DNA of 64,000 bases from Rhexocercosporidium sp. MPI-PUGE-AT-0058 (lineage: Eukaryota; Ascomycota; Leotiomycetes; Helotiales): positions 496,001-560,000 of the forward strand of contig JAGTJL010000024.1 of NCBI GenBank assembly GCA_020746875.1, written 5' to 3'. The translations under genes were made by a program, and so were the position numbers. A model generated the notes under the pieces. It saw nothing but the letters and a program-made list of their open reading frames with translations, made no database searches and was not told the origin of the DNA. Below, in pieces: positions 1-12,407 of this stretch (position 1 is the first letter of the stretch; each line of letters begins with the position of its first letter).

Positions 1-624
1 AGCGTGCTTGAGCTGGTCTTCTTCAACGCTCCCTTCACGTCCGAACCTGGCCCCGATATCCTGCCCGCTTTCGCCACATATGCTCCGTTCCGAAGTTGGT
101 TCAGAATAGAGGCAGAAACCGGAGAGCTCGCAGATGGGAGTGGATATGATGATCTTGGCAATGGTGGCTTGGAGCGTGTACGAAAGATGATGAGGGCAGT
201 AGGACCAGCTGAGGAGTGGGTTGGAGTTATGGGATTCAGTCAAGGAACGAGAGTTGTGGGTGGACTATTGCTTGATCAGCAGCGTCGGGCTCAGGCTCGG
301 GCTCGGGGTGAGATCTGCGAGCCCTGTGATATACAAATCAGATTCGGTGTGCTTTGTGTAGGTGGAGGTGCTCCAATGCTACCGACTTTGAATGGGATAA
401 AGGCGCATTCAGAAGAAGATCTAATAGCAGTTCCAACTCTGCATTACCTTGGATTGCGCGATATCAATTTGCCACGAGGGAAGATAATCTTGCAGAAATA
501 CTATGATGCGAGTTCGGCGAAGCTGTGGGAGCTGGATTATCATCATGCGATGCCATGGGTCAAGTCAGAGAATCTTGAATTTGCTTGCCTGATTAAGAAT
601 ATGTACAGCATCACTCGATCTTGA
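1..624 (+). CDS. FSH1-family serine hydrolase, 5' end outside the window
   Basis: An alpha/beta hydrolase of the FSH1 type (pfam03959), a family often found in fungal polyketide clusters where members release, trim or hydrolyse acyl intermediates. Reading frame 1 is open from base 1, and the first visible residues match a position roughly 40 residues into the usual FSH1 domain, so the start and first exon lie upstream. The nucleophile elbow is GFSQG (about residue 78 of the visible part), followed by a candidate acid in LGLRD and a candidate base in YHHAMPW near the C-terminus, which completes a Ser-Asp-His triad. No intron is seen in the visible part. It is convergent with the PKS, with only 70 bp between the two stop codons, which suggests cluster membership. 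Family call good; substrate unknown. Confidence 0.8.
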   Translation, partial: SVLELVFFNAPFTSEPGPDILPAFATYAPFRSWFRIEAETGELADGSGYDDLGNGGLERVRKMMRAVGPAEEWVGVMGFSQGTRVVGGLLLDQQRRAQARARGEICEPCDIQIRFGVLCVGGGAPMLPTLNGIKAHSEEDLIAVPTLHYLGLRDINLPRGKIILQKYYDASSAKLWELDYHHAMPWVKSENLEFACLIKNMYSITRS

Positions 625-694
625 TATCTAGGGAGCAAGAAAATACGGAAATACATTAGCAAATTTAGCACGGTTCTCCTTCGCTCTCCCCCGC

Positions 695-3600
695 TCAATT
701 TCCTGTTCTTTTCTCTAGCAAAGCTACCTCAATCAGCTTACTTAAACGTGTTGCATTCTCATTTTTCATCATGCTGAAGTGGTTTGCGTCCGTTGCGCAG
801 CTGATGGAGATTCGATCCTCGGGAAGCAAAGTCTCCCAACCACAAGGGCCAAAGTCGACACGGGCCTCAGTCAGGAATTTCAACCCCTCAGGGTCATCTG
901 GTTGCCTGTCAAACTTGGGGTTACAGTGCCGATCGATAGCATCAGAAGCCCAGATGATCTGTGTGCGAGGGGCTCGATACGCCGGTTCCAAAGGAGTTCC
1001 GTAATAAGAATGTAGACTGTCTACACACGCCTCGAAATGCTTAATCAACCAGGGTGGCGGTGCCTTCCTCACACCATTCTTAACTTCTCCCAGCAGCCCG
1101 ATGCGTTCACAGTACTCGAAGTACCGAGTGGGAAGATGATCGAGCCCACGCGGAACTGGACAATCGATCAAGATCAGATCTGTGACGCTCTCATTTGCTG
1201 CTACCAATCTCTGGGCGATGTGGTAAGCAAATATACCACCAACAGACCAGCCGCCGAGTGCATAAGGCCCGTGAGGTTGCCGACGCTGGATCTCATCGAT
1301 GTACATGTCGCAAACCTCATCTGTCGGCATTGTATATTGTTCGGGCGTTTTCATGTAAGGACAATTGACGCCTATGACAGCCACAGAGGGATGGATGCGT
1401 GGAAGTGATGCGTAGGAGGACGCGGATCCAGATCCGTCAGGCAGGAGGAAGAGAGTCTTGGTAGTAGTTGGCGTGCTTGGATTTCCTTGCAGAAGAAGTG
1501 ATGTCGCTGCGGCGGTTGGGCAAATGACAGACTGGGGCGGAGTTGACGGTTTGGTTGACAGCGCCGATGAAGGCTTGGAGTCATCGACTGACGAAACAGA
1601 GGTGGACCTCTCTTCGGTGCTTTCGTTGCTCAATGAGCCTTCGTCGCTAGTTTCTTCGCCAGCCTCGCCATCGTCATGAAACATGGATCGGAGGACTGCA
1701 TCATTGCCGGAAACGGTCTTGAGTCCACTCGGTCCTGCTCCTGCTTTCTCCCAAAATTCTTGCAGTTCTATCACCGTGGGATAGTCGAGGAACACCGTAG
1801 ACTCATGGTCGAGTCCCAGTTCTTCACGAAACCTGCTTGCGCAAAGTAGAGCAAGCAGAGAGTCGACTCCCAACTCATGGAATGCTGTGTCCCCAGCCAA
1901 TTCTGCAATTGGGACCCCGCTCTCTTCAGATATGATGTTCAACGCTTCAGACCATGAGCTTGCCTGATCAGCAGCCGAATCAGGCACATCAGCCATGTTC
2001 AAATTTATCCCAGGAGCTTGGCTCGAAACGACCTTGGATGTGTCTGTTTTGGCTGTCTGTTTATCGTCCCGGGTCGAAACGATGTAATCCATGAGTCTCC
2101 GAGGAACTGCCTGTGCTTTGACGCCTTTAAACGCAGCGACTACTTGCTCCCCCTCGAAGACGGTCATATCGCCAGTATAAGTTCCTTCCTTATCTGGACC
2201 GCTCATCTTGACGTACGATTTGTATGTCTTCTCCATCGAAACAGGCTTGTAGAAATGAAGAGAAGTCCACCCATGGTTCACAAACACCTCTTTGGCCAAA
2301 TCCGATGTGTCGTTCGCATTCATGGTGAACAAAGCGGGCTGGCCAAAGTTGTCAATGAGATGAGGGTTTACATGGAAGACTCCCTTCTTGTCTGGCTTTT
2401 CGAATCTCACGAGGGACACAGCTTCAAGGTTCCTGCTGTCAAGAATGCATTCTTCGACTCCTTTGAACTCGTCGTCGTAGGAAGCTAAGGATTGCACCAC
2501 CAAGTAGCTGGAATTCTTGTGCATCTTCTGAACTCGCGAATCTGTGAGAAGGTTTCCTCGCAACTCATCCATTCGCTTCAAGATCGTAGGGGCCTTTTCT
2601 TGAACATCCCAAATTGCCGCCTTGATTTCGGGAAAAGTGATGGTACATTCGGCATGCTTGGTTAACTTCTTGCCCTCAGGAGTGACGCTGTAAAACTCGA
2701 CTGCACCCTTTCCACCTTCTGTATTCAGCATAACACGACACCGAAGATACTGAGGTCCGCTTCCCTTAGGCTTTGCAACCAGCGGCTTTTGCACATCCAT
2801 GTATTGAACATCGACTAGACAATTTGCCCATTTTGGGTCTTGCCTCCGGAGGTAGTCACCAACTGTCAGAGCAATGTCTGCATACACAGAGGGTGTGCAG
2901 AGAGCGACTCCATTGACTCGATGACCGCGGACCATCGGATCTAGGTCTTCTCGCAGAAGATCTGATTCCACAACGACAGTTGTCATCTTGCCTTCGATCT
3001 TTTCATCCACGAGCCTTTGCACGCTTGTTGTGGAGAGCGGTGCAGCCTCAGGTTGCTGCAAGAATCCTGCGTCACCCTTGTAGAGAGACCAATCATTAAC
3101 ATACTGCATCCAGTAATTCTTGAGGTCCCAGTTGTAAGCTGGCAATTGAATTACCGAGAGGGATGCCGTAAAGTCGCGATGGTATTGATCCCATCTGATC
3201 TCAGCTCCAGCTGAGTGCAAGGTGGAGAGACTGCTGGTCAAAACTTTCCAAGTGTCTTTATTACGTTGCAGGGTTGGCAAGACAGTGATAGAGCCGAGGT
3301 TGGTTCTCAAAAGACCACTGACAACAGGATGGGGACCAATCTCGATCCACGCTGTATTGTCTTTGAGGAGTCCTCCTCTGGCGCTCTCGATTGCAGCCAC
3401 GAAATTGACGGCTTCTCGGCAATGCCTAGCGAGATACTCAGAGTTGAAAACTCCGTTTTCTTTCACAACAGTACCCAGGAGTGGGCTCAATACTGGTACT
3501 CGTGGTGTGTTGAATGTTACTCCCCGAGCAGCGTCTTGGAATTCGTCAAGAATAGCTTCAACCTGAGATGAGTGGAAGGCAAATGGGACTCTCAGTCTCG

Positions 3601-6600
3601 TTTTCTTACATCCGTTGACGGCTGACAACAAATCGAGCACCTGGTCAATTTCGTCATTGGTACCACTTAGGACCGTTTCTCCTGTGGCGTTGATGCAAGC
3701 AATCTCGTACGGCATTCCCTTCAGCAACGTCTGGATGTCGTTTACTCCCAAACCAACCGCGAGCATGGAGTGGGTATCCGTTGTGCACTTCTCTTGGAGA
3801 AGTCTTGCTCTTGTTCCGGTGAGGTAGATGGTGTCTGCATCAGAGAGCACTCCAGCAACATTCAATGCCGCGTACTCTCCAAGGCTATGGCCGATAACAG
3901 CGCAAGGCTTCACTCCCCAGGTCTGCCAGAGACGAGCCATGGCCATTTGAGTACAGGTTATTGCGAGCTGTGTCACCACAGGTTCGAATACCTCAATATT
4001 GCCGAGAGTCTGTGAGATGACAGGCATGAAGCCCGGGAAACCTTGCGTCTGCGCCATTGAGTCATATCGTGCCAGGTCCCTACGATATGTGCTGAAGGCG
4101 AGAAGATCTCGTGACATGCCCAGGTATTGACTTCCTTGGCCTGTGAAAGCAAAGGCAACGGACGGAATTACTGATTTGGATGCTCCAGCCTGCAAACTGG
4201 CAATCGCTTTGTCAAGCTGTGCCGAGACCTCATTGAGATTAGTCCCAGTAACCATAATGCGATGGTGATGATGTATTCGCCGAGCAGTGGTAGTGTAGGA
4301 GAGATCCGGGAGGCTTGGGAGCTTGTCGTTGATGAACGATCGCAACGCTTTTGCGTTTTCAGCCAGAGCAGTTGTGGACTTTGCAGATATCGCCACGATG
4401 TGGGATGTTCGTCCATCTGGTGTGACAACCTTGCAACTTTCAGGAGCATCTTCAACGAGTACTGAGCTATTTCCCCCAGCAGCTGAGAAGTTGTTGATGA
4501 ATGCACGGCGCTTTTGTCCTTCTGTGCGATTCCAGGGTGTGATGCCTTTGGAAATACGCACATTCCTTTCTTCCAAGTCCGTTGGGAACCCGGAATTGAT
4601 CTGACAATGACTTAATACATTACGGCGTCATCCCAGGCTCGAACTGGGTACATACCTTGTCTTTGATTCCGACGTGCGGCGGGATTTGGTTCTTTTCCAT
4701 CATCAGTAGCACCTTCACGAGAGCTATAATGCCAGAGACAGATTCCCCATGTCCCACGTTTGCCTTTGCAGAGCCCAGGTATAATGGTTGAGCAGCATCG
4801 CGTGGCTTTTTTGATGGGTTTGCAAATGTGGATAAAACGGATTCCATTTCTCTGGCATCACCAGCTTGTGTACCAGTTCCATGCATCTCCACATATCCCA
4901 CACTGTCCGGCGACACGTTGGCAAAAGTTAGCACTCGTTCGAAGATTGCTTTTTGGGCCCCAACATGGGGTCGGGTGATACTTTCTGCCTCAGCGGAATG
5001 ATTGGTGTACGCTCCGAGAATGATTGCATGCACTGGGTCACTACAACGATTAGCATTATGGTTCATTGAGAGAAAATGACCTTAGAGGGATGGAATATCA
5101 CTGGGAGATATTGCTTTGGGATTTAGAGACACTTACTTGTCTGCAATGGCGTCTTCAAGACGTTTGATTATGACTGTGCACACACCTTCTCCTCGGCAAT
5201 AGCCATCTGCACCGTCGTCAAATGTTTTGCAATTTCCAGTCCGGGACAGAAAATGTCCGCGATCTAAACCCGCAGTGATGTCTGAGAACGATTAACAATT
5301 TTCATCTCGTTTGGTATTCCACTACAGGGTCGTGGCTTACCTGGATTGGTCATCACGTTGGTTCCACCACTGATTGCGACGTCGATGTCACCTCGGAGGA
5401 GGGCATTGCAAGCGATATGCATGGCTGCCAAGCTCGAAGAACATGCTGTGTCAACGCTATAGCTAGGCCCACTGAATCGGAAGAAGTAGTTCTGTCTTCC
5501 CGGGATGAAAGCTCGGCAGGATCCTGGAATGTAGTAGGTATCGATATCCTGAGAGCTGTTTGTCTCTCCCCAATCATTGCTGGTGGTACCAAAGAACACA
5601 CCGACTCGGTCACGTTGTGTTGATGGTGTTGCATCCGGTACCATGCCTGCGTTCTCCATGGCCTCGTATGTGGTGAGAAGGGCAAGTCTCTGCGCGGGAT
5701 CGACTTGAGGGGCTTCCCGGGGACTCATACCGAAGAACCTAGCATCGAACAACCCTGGATCTTGAAGGTAACACCCGTAAGGAGTTCCGCTAGTGTTCTT
5801 CTTCTTTCCAGTTGGGTCAACATGGGTGTCAATATTCCACCGTGTCAACGGCGTCTCGCTGGCGACATCTCGCCCTTCACGAAGTATCTGCCAGAAAGCC
5901 TCACTATCTTTCGCCTCGGGGAACCTGCCTGAGAAACCAACGATGGCCAGTTTGGATTGTCCTATGTTACCATTTGCAACATCAGGTTCCATGGATTGCT
6001 TGGACCTCTCCATAGATTTATCCACCGTGACATTTACAATCCCCTCACGAGCGAATGCTGTAAGAAACATCTGGCTTGTGGCTGTCGCGACTGGCAGGAT
6101 CTTATAGCAAGATAGATCGCCCCGGGGAAGAGACTTGGTCAGACCTTCGGCAAGCAGGTCAAGACACAGCGGCTTTTGCAATATGTCCACCAGAGATTCT
6201 CGGACGAGATCTCTGTATGAAGTAGCCGAAAGGAACTCTCCACTACGGCTTGTTGCGACTGGGATCCGGCCTGAGCTTGATTCGAGGATTTCCCTAGGGG
6301 ATTGCTCCAAGATAGCTTCAATATCTGAGTCGGAATAGAGATGCTCGGCATGGTAGGGTGCTCGAACTCCTATGCTGATTTTTCGCTTCTTGGGCAGGAC
6401 ATTGGCCTTGAATAAGTTGGCAAGGGCATTTGGAGGTCCGCTAATGGTGGACCCTGTCTCTGCAATTGCGCTCACGTATGGCCTTGACATTGATGGAAGA
6501 CACTATCTTATCAGTAAGTGTTGGTGAATGATCTGGGTATCTTACCTTTTCATCACAGTATTTCTCAATGCATGCAGCAGCAGCTTCTCCCGTGAGGCCA

Positions 6601-7193
6601 GGCACCATAGCGGACCATGACGAAGGCGTTTCTTGCCCTGGCTGGATCCTACAACGAACTTCTGTCACACACACTCCCGTTCGAAAGGCGATTTTCACGG
6701 TCTCAACGGCTAGGTGGACCAGGTCGGTCAAAGACTGACAACAGCTTACAGTGACTGCTGCCAGCATTCCTGTGCATAGACCAGCAATGCGAGTCCTGGA
6801 AGCTTGAGGATACGTTCGCCCTGGAGCTGCATAGTGACTATCTTGCTTTTAATCGTCTTGTATTTTGTAAGTGTTTGAGTCGGAGGTTTGCACTTACTCA
6901 ATGAAACGAGCAAAATGGTGTGCACAGATCAATGCTTTCGCAGTTGCGGGATGAGAATCAGGCGATTCTTTCACCTTGGAAAGCAGATCTACAAAAGTTA
7001 TGAACTTCAAGGTTCCCTCATGCTCACGTTCATGAAACGAGAGGTTTCCGAGCTCAAGGCGGAGTGCAAATGCGACTTGCTCGAAGAATGTTGTCAAGAG
7101 AGAGTTGTTCTTCCGAGTGGAGAGATCCTGAAGTCCAGGGACAAAGTCAAAGGTCAAGTCTCCAAAAAGGAGGATTTGGAAAGGATCTTCCAT
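695..7193 (-). CDS. Non-reducing polyketide synthase, SAT-KS-AT-PT-ACP-TE
   Basis: Iterative type I PKS making an unreduced aromatic polyketide from malonyl-CoA. Six exons fit in frame: 7193-6898, 6837-6546, 6502-5341, 5281-5137, 5040-4656 and 4600-695, giving 2,061 residues; introns are 60, 43, 59, 96 and 55 nt. Domains seen: SAT with GLCTG (Cys about 120) and a His in APYHAEHLY (about 247); KS from about 380 with VDTACSSS (Cys 550), HGTGT (His 685) and NVGHG (His 729); AT from about 911 with GHSLGEY (Ser 999); PT with GHRVNG (His 1320) and Asp 1510; one ACP with GVDSL (Ser 1674); a Ser/Thr-rich linker; and a TE/Claisen-cyclase-type domain with GWSVGG (Ser 1879) and a His in DANHF. All key residues are present. 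One ACP plus a TE fits a pentaketide to heptaketide synthase such as YWA1-type enzymes, but the product cannot be read from sequence. On the minus strand it lies downstream of the regulator gene. Confidence 0.95.
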
Positions 7194-8659
7194 GATGGAA
7201 GACTTGTCTGGTGTTCTGCTTCAAGAAGTTTTGGTGTTCACAAGGAGAGTACTGTATATGGTGGTATTATATTCTGGCCCGATAGACAAAAGGAGATCTA
7301 TCAGGATGCGCAGCTGCAATGCCCAAGATCACCTCCAGTATCGTTCGTCTTCAATCACTTATATATCTATTCATGTTTTAAGACTAGACTGGCGATAGGG
7401 ATATTTCTGACTGGCAAGTGTTTGAAGGCATGTCTAAGTCGGGAGCAAAGACCGAGTCTGGCTACCCGGCGCTTTCAGGAGGCAAAGTTTTCTGTATGGC
7501 GAATGCGGCATAAAATGACCGGAATACAGGAGATACACACTGTAGCTCGCTCCCTGCAAGAGTCTGTCAGGTCCCGGTACCCTCTTGCAAAAGCCGCCCG
7601 TCGTGCCCTGTAAGCACGCTGTATGCCTCACTATTCTAGGCTTTCAGCCCTTACGGCTTCAGTGGCTTTAGGGACTAAGCTTCAATGAGTATAAGTGAAA
7701 TTTACAGGGACCTTCAGTGGTGTTCGTAACGTTATGACCTGCAGTCCGATCACTTTCTGCCGCGTTCTCCGTAGAGCAATTGCTCTCTCACCTCACCACC
7801 GGAGAAATCCTTATGGTCGGTTTCCGCACAGGACTGACTTCCATTGTCAAGATCCAATCACGGCCTCAACATCACATTGGGGCCAGTGCTATCCAAGAAC
7901 GTACCGGGTCCAAGAATGGAAGCTGGTATACCGTTCCTCCGAGAGATCGTGATCGTTATCGTGGGTATCCAATGACCTAAATTCGGTGTAGCTAGGTAGT
8001 ACTAGCGATCGAGTTTGAGGACCACCAACCTGTCAACAGGACCCATCCTTGTGGCTCTTGCTCCTGTTCGCCAAGCTTGTGCATGAACTCTCAACAGGGG
8101 TAACAGATACTCGGGACATTTGATTGCCATGTCAGCATGTGGAATTGTTTGTTTCGATGGCGCTGATACCAGCCGACCGCACTCCGGCTCGCACTCCGCT
8201 CGTACTCCGGCTCGTGCTTTTCTTTAATCTTTCGTAATCCGAATGCATGCTGACTGCATGGTTGTGAAGACGTACGTACGGTGGCCACTACCCTTTATAT
8301 ATCCTTGTACGGAGGTTGAAATGCCCCGGATTGCCAGCCACATCGAGACAAGTGCAGGTTGAATGCAAGTACAAGTACAGTAAGCACTAAGTCCTGCAAG
8401 CCGCGGACGGGGATGACTCAAGGTAATCCAATCAAACCATGTCATGAGCATGTCACTGAACCGTCTGCACCTGCAAACAATATCTTCCCGCCGGTCCGTG
8501 CCGCTGGGCCGCTCCCGTAGCTGAAAGTTTTTTTTTTTTGGAATCCTCGAAGTATTGGCGGGCCAATCACAGATTGTCAACAGATGAAGATAACTTGGGG
8601 CGGGTCGTGACAATGACAGCCAAGTTGGCGTCTCTCATAAATTCATGAATTCATTAATT
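7194..8659. promoter_or_regulatory. Intergenic region with the PKS promoter
   Basis: This 1.47-kb stretch separates the 3' end of the zinc-cluster regulator from the PKS start codon; both genes are on the minus strand. Reading on the minus strand, a TATATAAG box lies at 7365-7358, about 165 bp before the PKS ATG. An AflR-type palindrome lies at 8232-8242. A run of ten T sits near 8528. Several short open frames cross the region, but none has a family signature or splice structure, and I see no further gene. Confidence 0.6.
8232..8242. promoter_or_regulatory. AflR-type palindrome TCGN5CGA in the PKS promoter region
   Basis: The sequence TCGTAATCCGA matches the TCG(N5)CGA operator bound by AflR-type zinc-cluster proteins. 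It lies about 1.04 kb upstream of the PKS start, and the adjacent gene encodes an AflR-like regulator. Six fixed bases occur by chance about once per 4 kb, so one match alone is weak evidence. Confidence 0.4.
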
Positions 8660-9916
8660 CTAGCAGTTTAATTGGCCACATAGAGCCTCTAAAGATCTAC
8701 TCAGCTCCTTCACGCTTCGCTGATGATGGCCCTTCAAAGTTTCTTTGATTTGCGCCTCCCCGTAGCCTTCTTCGTCTCCTCGAATCCGTGAGCCAAGTGC
8801 ATTGCATGCTTGAGCCAGAGGTTGCAACTCGCACAACAACAACTGAGCCCTGATTCGAAGCTCAGTCTCAGGTGGAAGATGCAAAATTCCGACCGTGAGA
8901 AGACTTCTACCAAGCGCTTCTTCAGTCTGTGTCAGAAGAGGGTTTGGTGCTGATAATTGGACATTTGAACCCTTCGGCTTGCCATTGCATATCGAGTGGA
9001 TGTTTGAATTGTAAAGCGACCGGTACCAGCTCAATAGTTTAATGGCGAGGTTGCACAGGACGAAGAACATATTCGAATCGTAAAAGCAGGCTGTGCAAGT
9101 GCAGTTCAGGAGTTCTCCTAGCTTCTGAGTAGCTCCTCTGGCTACAAACAGTACGCGGTCGCTGGATAGCCCACTCGAAAATTCCTTTGGTGAATTGCTT
9201 GAATTGTTTGATGTGGAGGAGGCGGCGGCATTGGTGTCTGAATCGTCATAAGCAAGTTGATACAATGATGAAAGTGTCGTGAATGCCTTGGTTATGCAAG
9301 AGCTGTTTCCGTAGAAATGGATGGTGGGAAGTAGAGTGTCAAACTCCGCCAGATCCTCTTTGAGGGAGGTGGTGTTCGAAGTCGCGGACGCAGAGCAGTG
9401 TGTTGGCGGTGATTCTGATGCACTGAAGTTGACCAAAGATGATGATGAGACTTGCTCATTGGTCTCCGCTGCCCAGTTTAATGCTGCCCCTGGGAAAGTG
9501 CCCGTTAATGGAAACAGACTGCTGGTGTTGCCATTATCCGCAGTGTCTGCTGCAAAATTGGCATCACCGCCATCCCAGCTAGGAGCCAAATGGAAGTCAT
9601 CGTTGACCTGCTCGTGGCTATTTGATGACTGCCATGTATTATAATCGATTTGGTTGGTAGAATTATGCAATGCGTCCTTGTAATCCCATGCTGGGTGGAC
9701 GCTGCATTCGATAAATGTCGTTGTTGGTTGTAGCAGTTTTGAAACTGGTTTCCCTCGCCGACGGGATCTTCCATATATGCACTCTTGGTTGAGTTGCTGG
9801 CACCGGGAGCAGGTAGGTTGTTGTTTCTCGCAACGAATTTTCGAGGACGCACACCCGTCGCAAGAAGAACGCAACTTCTGTTGTTGAGGCATCCTCCGCG
9901 TGAGGGATTCTTCCAT
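8660..9916 (-). CDS. AflR-like Zn2Cys6 transcription factor
   Basis: Probable pathway-specific activator of the cluster. The protein is 418 residues from the ATG at 9916; the open frame extends further upstream only to a GTG, which is not a credible fungal start. The zinc cluster begins at residue 19 with spacing CX2CX6CX6CX2CX6C (CDGC, KIRC, PTC, SRC, EC), followed by a basic RSRRRGKP segment as in AflR-type factors. The C-terminal half matches the AflR regulatory domain (pfam08493), including the Cys-rich LNCTCTACF stretch and a hydrophobic LAIKLLSWYR helix; Ser/Thr/Asn-rich linkers lie between. No intron is needed. It shares a 794-bp divergent promoter with the O-methyltransferase and lies upstream of the PKS. 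An AflJ-like partner is encoded at 16,520. Length and domain order are normal for the family. Confidence 0.9.
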   Translation of the reverse strand: MEESLTRRMPQQQKLRSSCDGCASSKIRCEKQQPTCSRCQQLNQECIYGRSRRRGKPVSKLLQPTTTFIECSVHPAWDYKDALHNSTNQIDYNTWQSSNSHEQVNDDFHLAPSWDGGDANFAADTADNGNTSSLFPLTGTFPGAALNWAAETNEQVSSSSLVNFSASESPPTHCSASATSNTTSLKEDLAEFDTLLPTIHFYGNSSCITKAFTTLSSLYQLAYDDSDTNAAASSTSNNSSNSPKEFSSGLSSDRVLFVARGATQKLGELLNCTCTACFYDSNMFFVLCNLAIKLLSWYRSLYNSNIHSICNGKPKGSNVQLSAPNPLLTQTEEALGRSLLTVGILHLPPETELRIRAQLLLCELQPLAQACNALGSRIRGDEEGYGEAQIKETLKGHHQRSVKELSRSLEALCGQLNC

Positions 9917-10710
9917 CTCGGAAGTTAGGGATGAACCATGGACGCGAATGGGACGAGAAATTAACGCAGAGTCGCTGGAAAGAGTGTCTGATGGTGACAC
10001 CGGGACATCTCCATATCGAAATAAGGGAAGACCGGTGGAACGTAGAGTCTCTGGAAAGCGTACCTACGCAACCACTTCACCTCAAAATATCAAGATGACA
10101 TTCGAGCTCCCCTTATCTGTGGGGGTGTTTGATTTGACATGCACCCCGCCACATTGTTACAGTGGGGGCCATTCCCAAAGCAGCAGCTTCCCCGGACTAC
10201 TGTAGTACCGATGTCTAGCATTGCTGACGTTGGACGACGAGTAGAATGAGGAAGAAGTTGGACTCTCGTCGGCCGCCCGTCTTTACTCTTCTCGTAGGAA
10301 GCTATGAACGGCGTGGCGTTCTCCTAATGTGGGCGACATCTTCCTTATCGCTGGGATTCGCATCCTCACATTTGATATGTGCATATCTGCACATGCATGT
10401 ATGGACCCTGGACAAAAAGCTGAATTCGGGGATGGATTGATGCACCATATGCATGCCCGAATCTTTCAATGCCCGAGTTCCAGAGTAAGTTGGAGGCATT
10501 CGGAATGGTCATATTCAACCTAGCCGTGGCATGGCATAGGCGAAAGAGTCGCTACGCTGACAGTGAGGAGTATATAAGAATACAGATGTAAGCTCAAAGC
10601 TGGAGAGCAAACCGGTAGACGACGAATACACTTCACATATCTCACGCTGTTGATTTTTTTTCGTATCACTTTCTCTCGTCGATTAACATCCATCCTTCTT
10701 ATCACTCACA
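9917..10710. promoter_or_regulatory. Divergent promoter, regulator and O-methyltransferase
   Basis: This 794-bp gap lies between divergent start codons at 9916 (-) and 10711 (+), so one region probably serves both genes. A TATATAAG box on the plus strand at 10571-10578 lies about 135 bp before the methyltransferase ATG, followed by a pyrimidine-rich leader. I found no exact TCGN5CGA palindrome here. Confidence 0.55.
10571..10578 (+). promoter_or_regulatory. TATA box of the O-methyltransferase gene
   Basis: TATATAAG, well placed upstream of the ATG at 10711, with a CT-rich leader between them. Confidence 0.5.
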
Positions 10711-12170
10711 ATGGGTTCGATCGAGGCTTCTGAACTGCCCATGGAAGCGCGTGTGAAAGACTTGGTTGAAAAGAGCCAAAAAATCTCCCTGAGCGATTCA
10801 ACATCGCGCAGAGAACTCCTGGATGTTGCGCAAAGCATTGTCCATGAGCTCGAGACTCCTATGGAGGCCATTTACCGAATGGTCATTGTGCAGGTACCAG
10901 TCTTACTTAATGCTCTGCCTTCAAACAACCCCTAACTCTTGCTTCCAGCCAGTTTTATACTTCACTGTTCGCATTGGTATTGAACTCGGTCTATTCGACC
11001 TCATGGCAAAGGAGGAAAGCCACCCCAGAAGCTCAGCTCATCTTGGCGGGCTTCTAGGAGTTGACCCGATTCTGCTCGGTATGAACATTCAGCTATTCTA
11101 CTAGATTTTGTTTTCATGATCATAGCTGCCGATTCCTTCCTTTGCTCCCAGGCTCACAATATCTAGGGAGACTTTTGAAAAATATGGCTGCCAACGATTT
11201 CATATCAGAGACTGGGCCAGATGCTTATGATCTCACCCCAGCTTCGAGGTCTCTCACGATGGCTAGTTACCGAGATGGATTTCCCTTCAGGTATGTATTA
11301 ACTTCCAACTCAGATGACAGCAGTGCTTACCCAATGGTGCCAATAGTCAGGATATTCTGCTCCCTGGCCTCATCAAGATGCCTCAATTCCTCGCGGAATC
11401 AAGGTACGCCAACCCACAAAATATCACCGATACGCCTTTCCAGCTTGGGCACAGCACCACACGCACGTTCTTCGATTACCTTGCCCGTCACCCAGAACAG
11501 ATTGGTCAGTTCAACAACTACATGGGAATGTATGCTCAAGACCGTCCCCGCTGGCTAGATCCTGGCAATTTCCCGGTCCGAGAGGTTCTAGGTGAAGGCG
11601 CCAGTACTGAGCCAGATGCCGCTCTCTTGGTGGATGTTGGAGGAGGAAAGGGGCACGACTTGGTCACCTTCAAGAAGACATACGGGGATCTTCCCGGACG
11701 ACTAGTGCTGCAGGATCTTGCTGGTGCAATCCAACAAGCTGGGAGTCTTCCTGATGGCATAGAATCTGCGGTCTATGACTTCTTTACTCCACAGCCTGTC
11801 AAGGGTACGTATAAATGTTTTATTCTCGTATTGATCTAGGACTAATGTGGCTCTAGGTGCTCGAGCATACTACTTCCACTCTGTTCTGCATGGATGGCCC
11901 GATGTGAAGTGCCTCGAGATCTTGAAGAATATTACAGCAGCCATGAAGCCAGGCTACAGCAAGCTTCTCATAAACGAGATTGTGATTCCCAACGTGGGCG
12001 CAGATCGCATGAACACATCTCTAGACTTAGTCATGATGAGTGTCGTGGCTGCAGAAGAACGAACACATGGTAACTGGGCTCGCTTGTTGAACCAAGCTGG
12101 CTTGAGAATTGTGAAGCTGTGGTCTTTCGGCGTGGGCACGGAAAGTGTCATTGAGGCCGAGTTGATTTGA
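10711..12170 (+). CDS. SAM-dependent O-methyltransferase (family 2)
   Basis: Transfers a methyl group from S-adenosylmethionine to a phenolic oxygen, presumably of the PKS product or a later intermediate. Five exons fit in frame: 10711-10893, 10949-11078, 11152-11290, 11347-11804 and 11857-12170, giving 407 residues, the usual length for fungal family-2 O-methyltransferases. An N-terminal dimerisation region is followed by the Rossmann domain. SAM motif I is intact (VDVGGGKG, about residues 246-253), with the acidic LQDL loop after it. The catalytic His is in FHSVLHGW (about residue 315), and a closing EERTHGNW segment follows. The first exon is short, and all introns have GT-AG ends. It is divergent from the AflR-like gene. 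It resembles the AurJ/GsfB-like enzymes of aromatic polyketide clusters, but position of methylation is unknown. Unlike the second methyltransferase-fold gene at 16,520, it has every residue needed for catalysis. Confidence 0.9.
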
Positions 12171-12407
12171 AGGAACAAGTATACAGTTAGTCATACAGAG
12201 AGACCTTGGTTAGAATTAAAACAATGTGGACAATATGTAACAGATCATCTATCCACATTCTCCTTTTGTGACCTAGAACATGAGCTTTCTCTGGTCCTCT
12301 ACCATGTCGCTTAGAGTTCTCTAAGTGAAGACGATTGTCGGGTCAACGGACAGGGGCGAGCTCAGGCGTCGATTACTCAAGGTAAGGCATATAAGTGTTC
12401 GCAAACC

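Noticed and set aside
6888..7613. 241-codon open frame on the plus strand over the PKS 5' end
   Set aside because: It overlaps PKS exons 1-2 and the PKS promoter in antisense, has no family signature, and the PKS SAT motifs are unambiguous on the other strand.
9917..10000. Longer N-terminus for the zinc-cluster regulator
   Set aside because: The extended frame begins with GTG; the first ATG is at 9916, just before the zinc cluster as in other AflR-type proteins.
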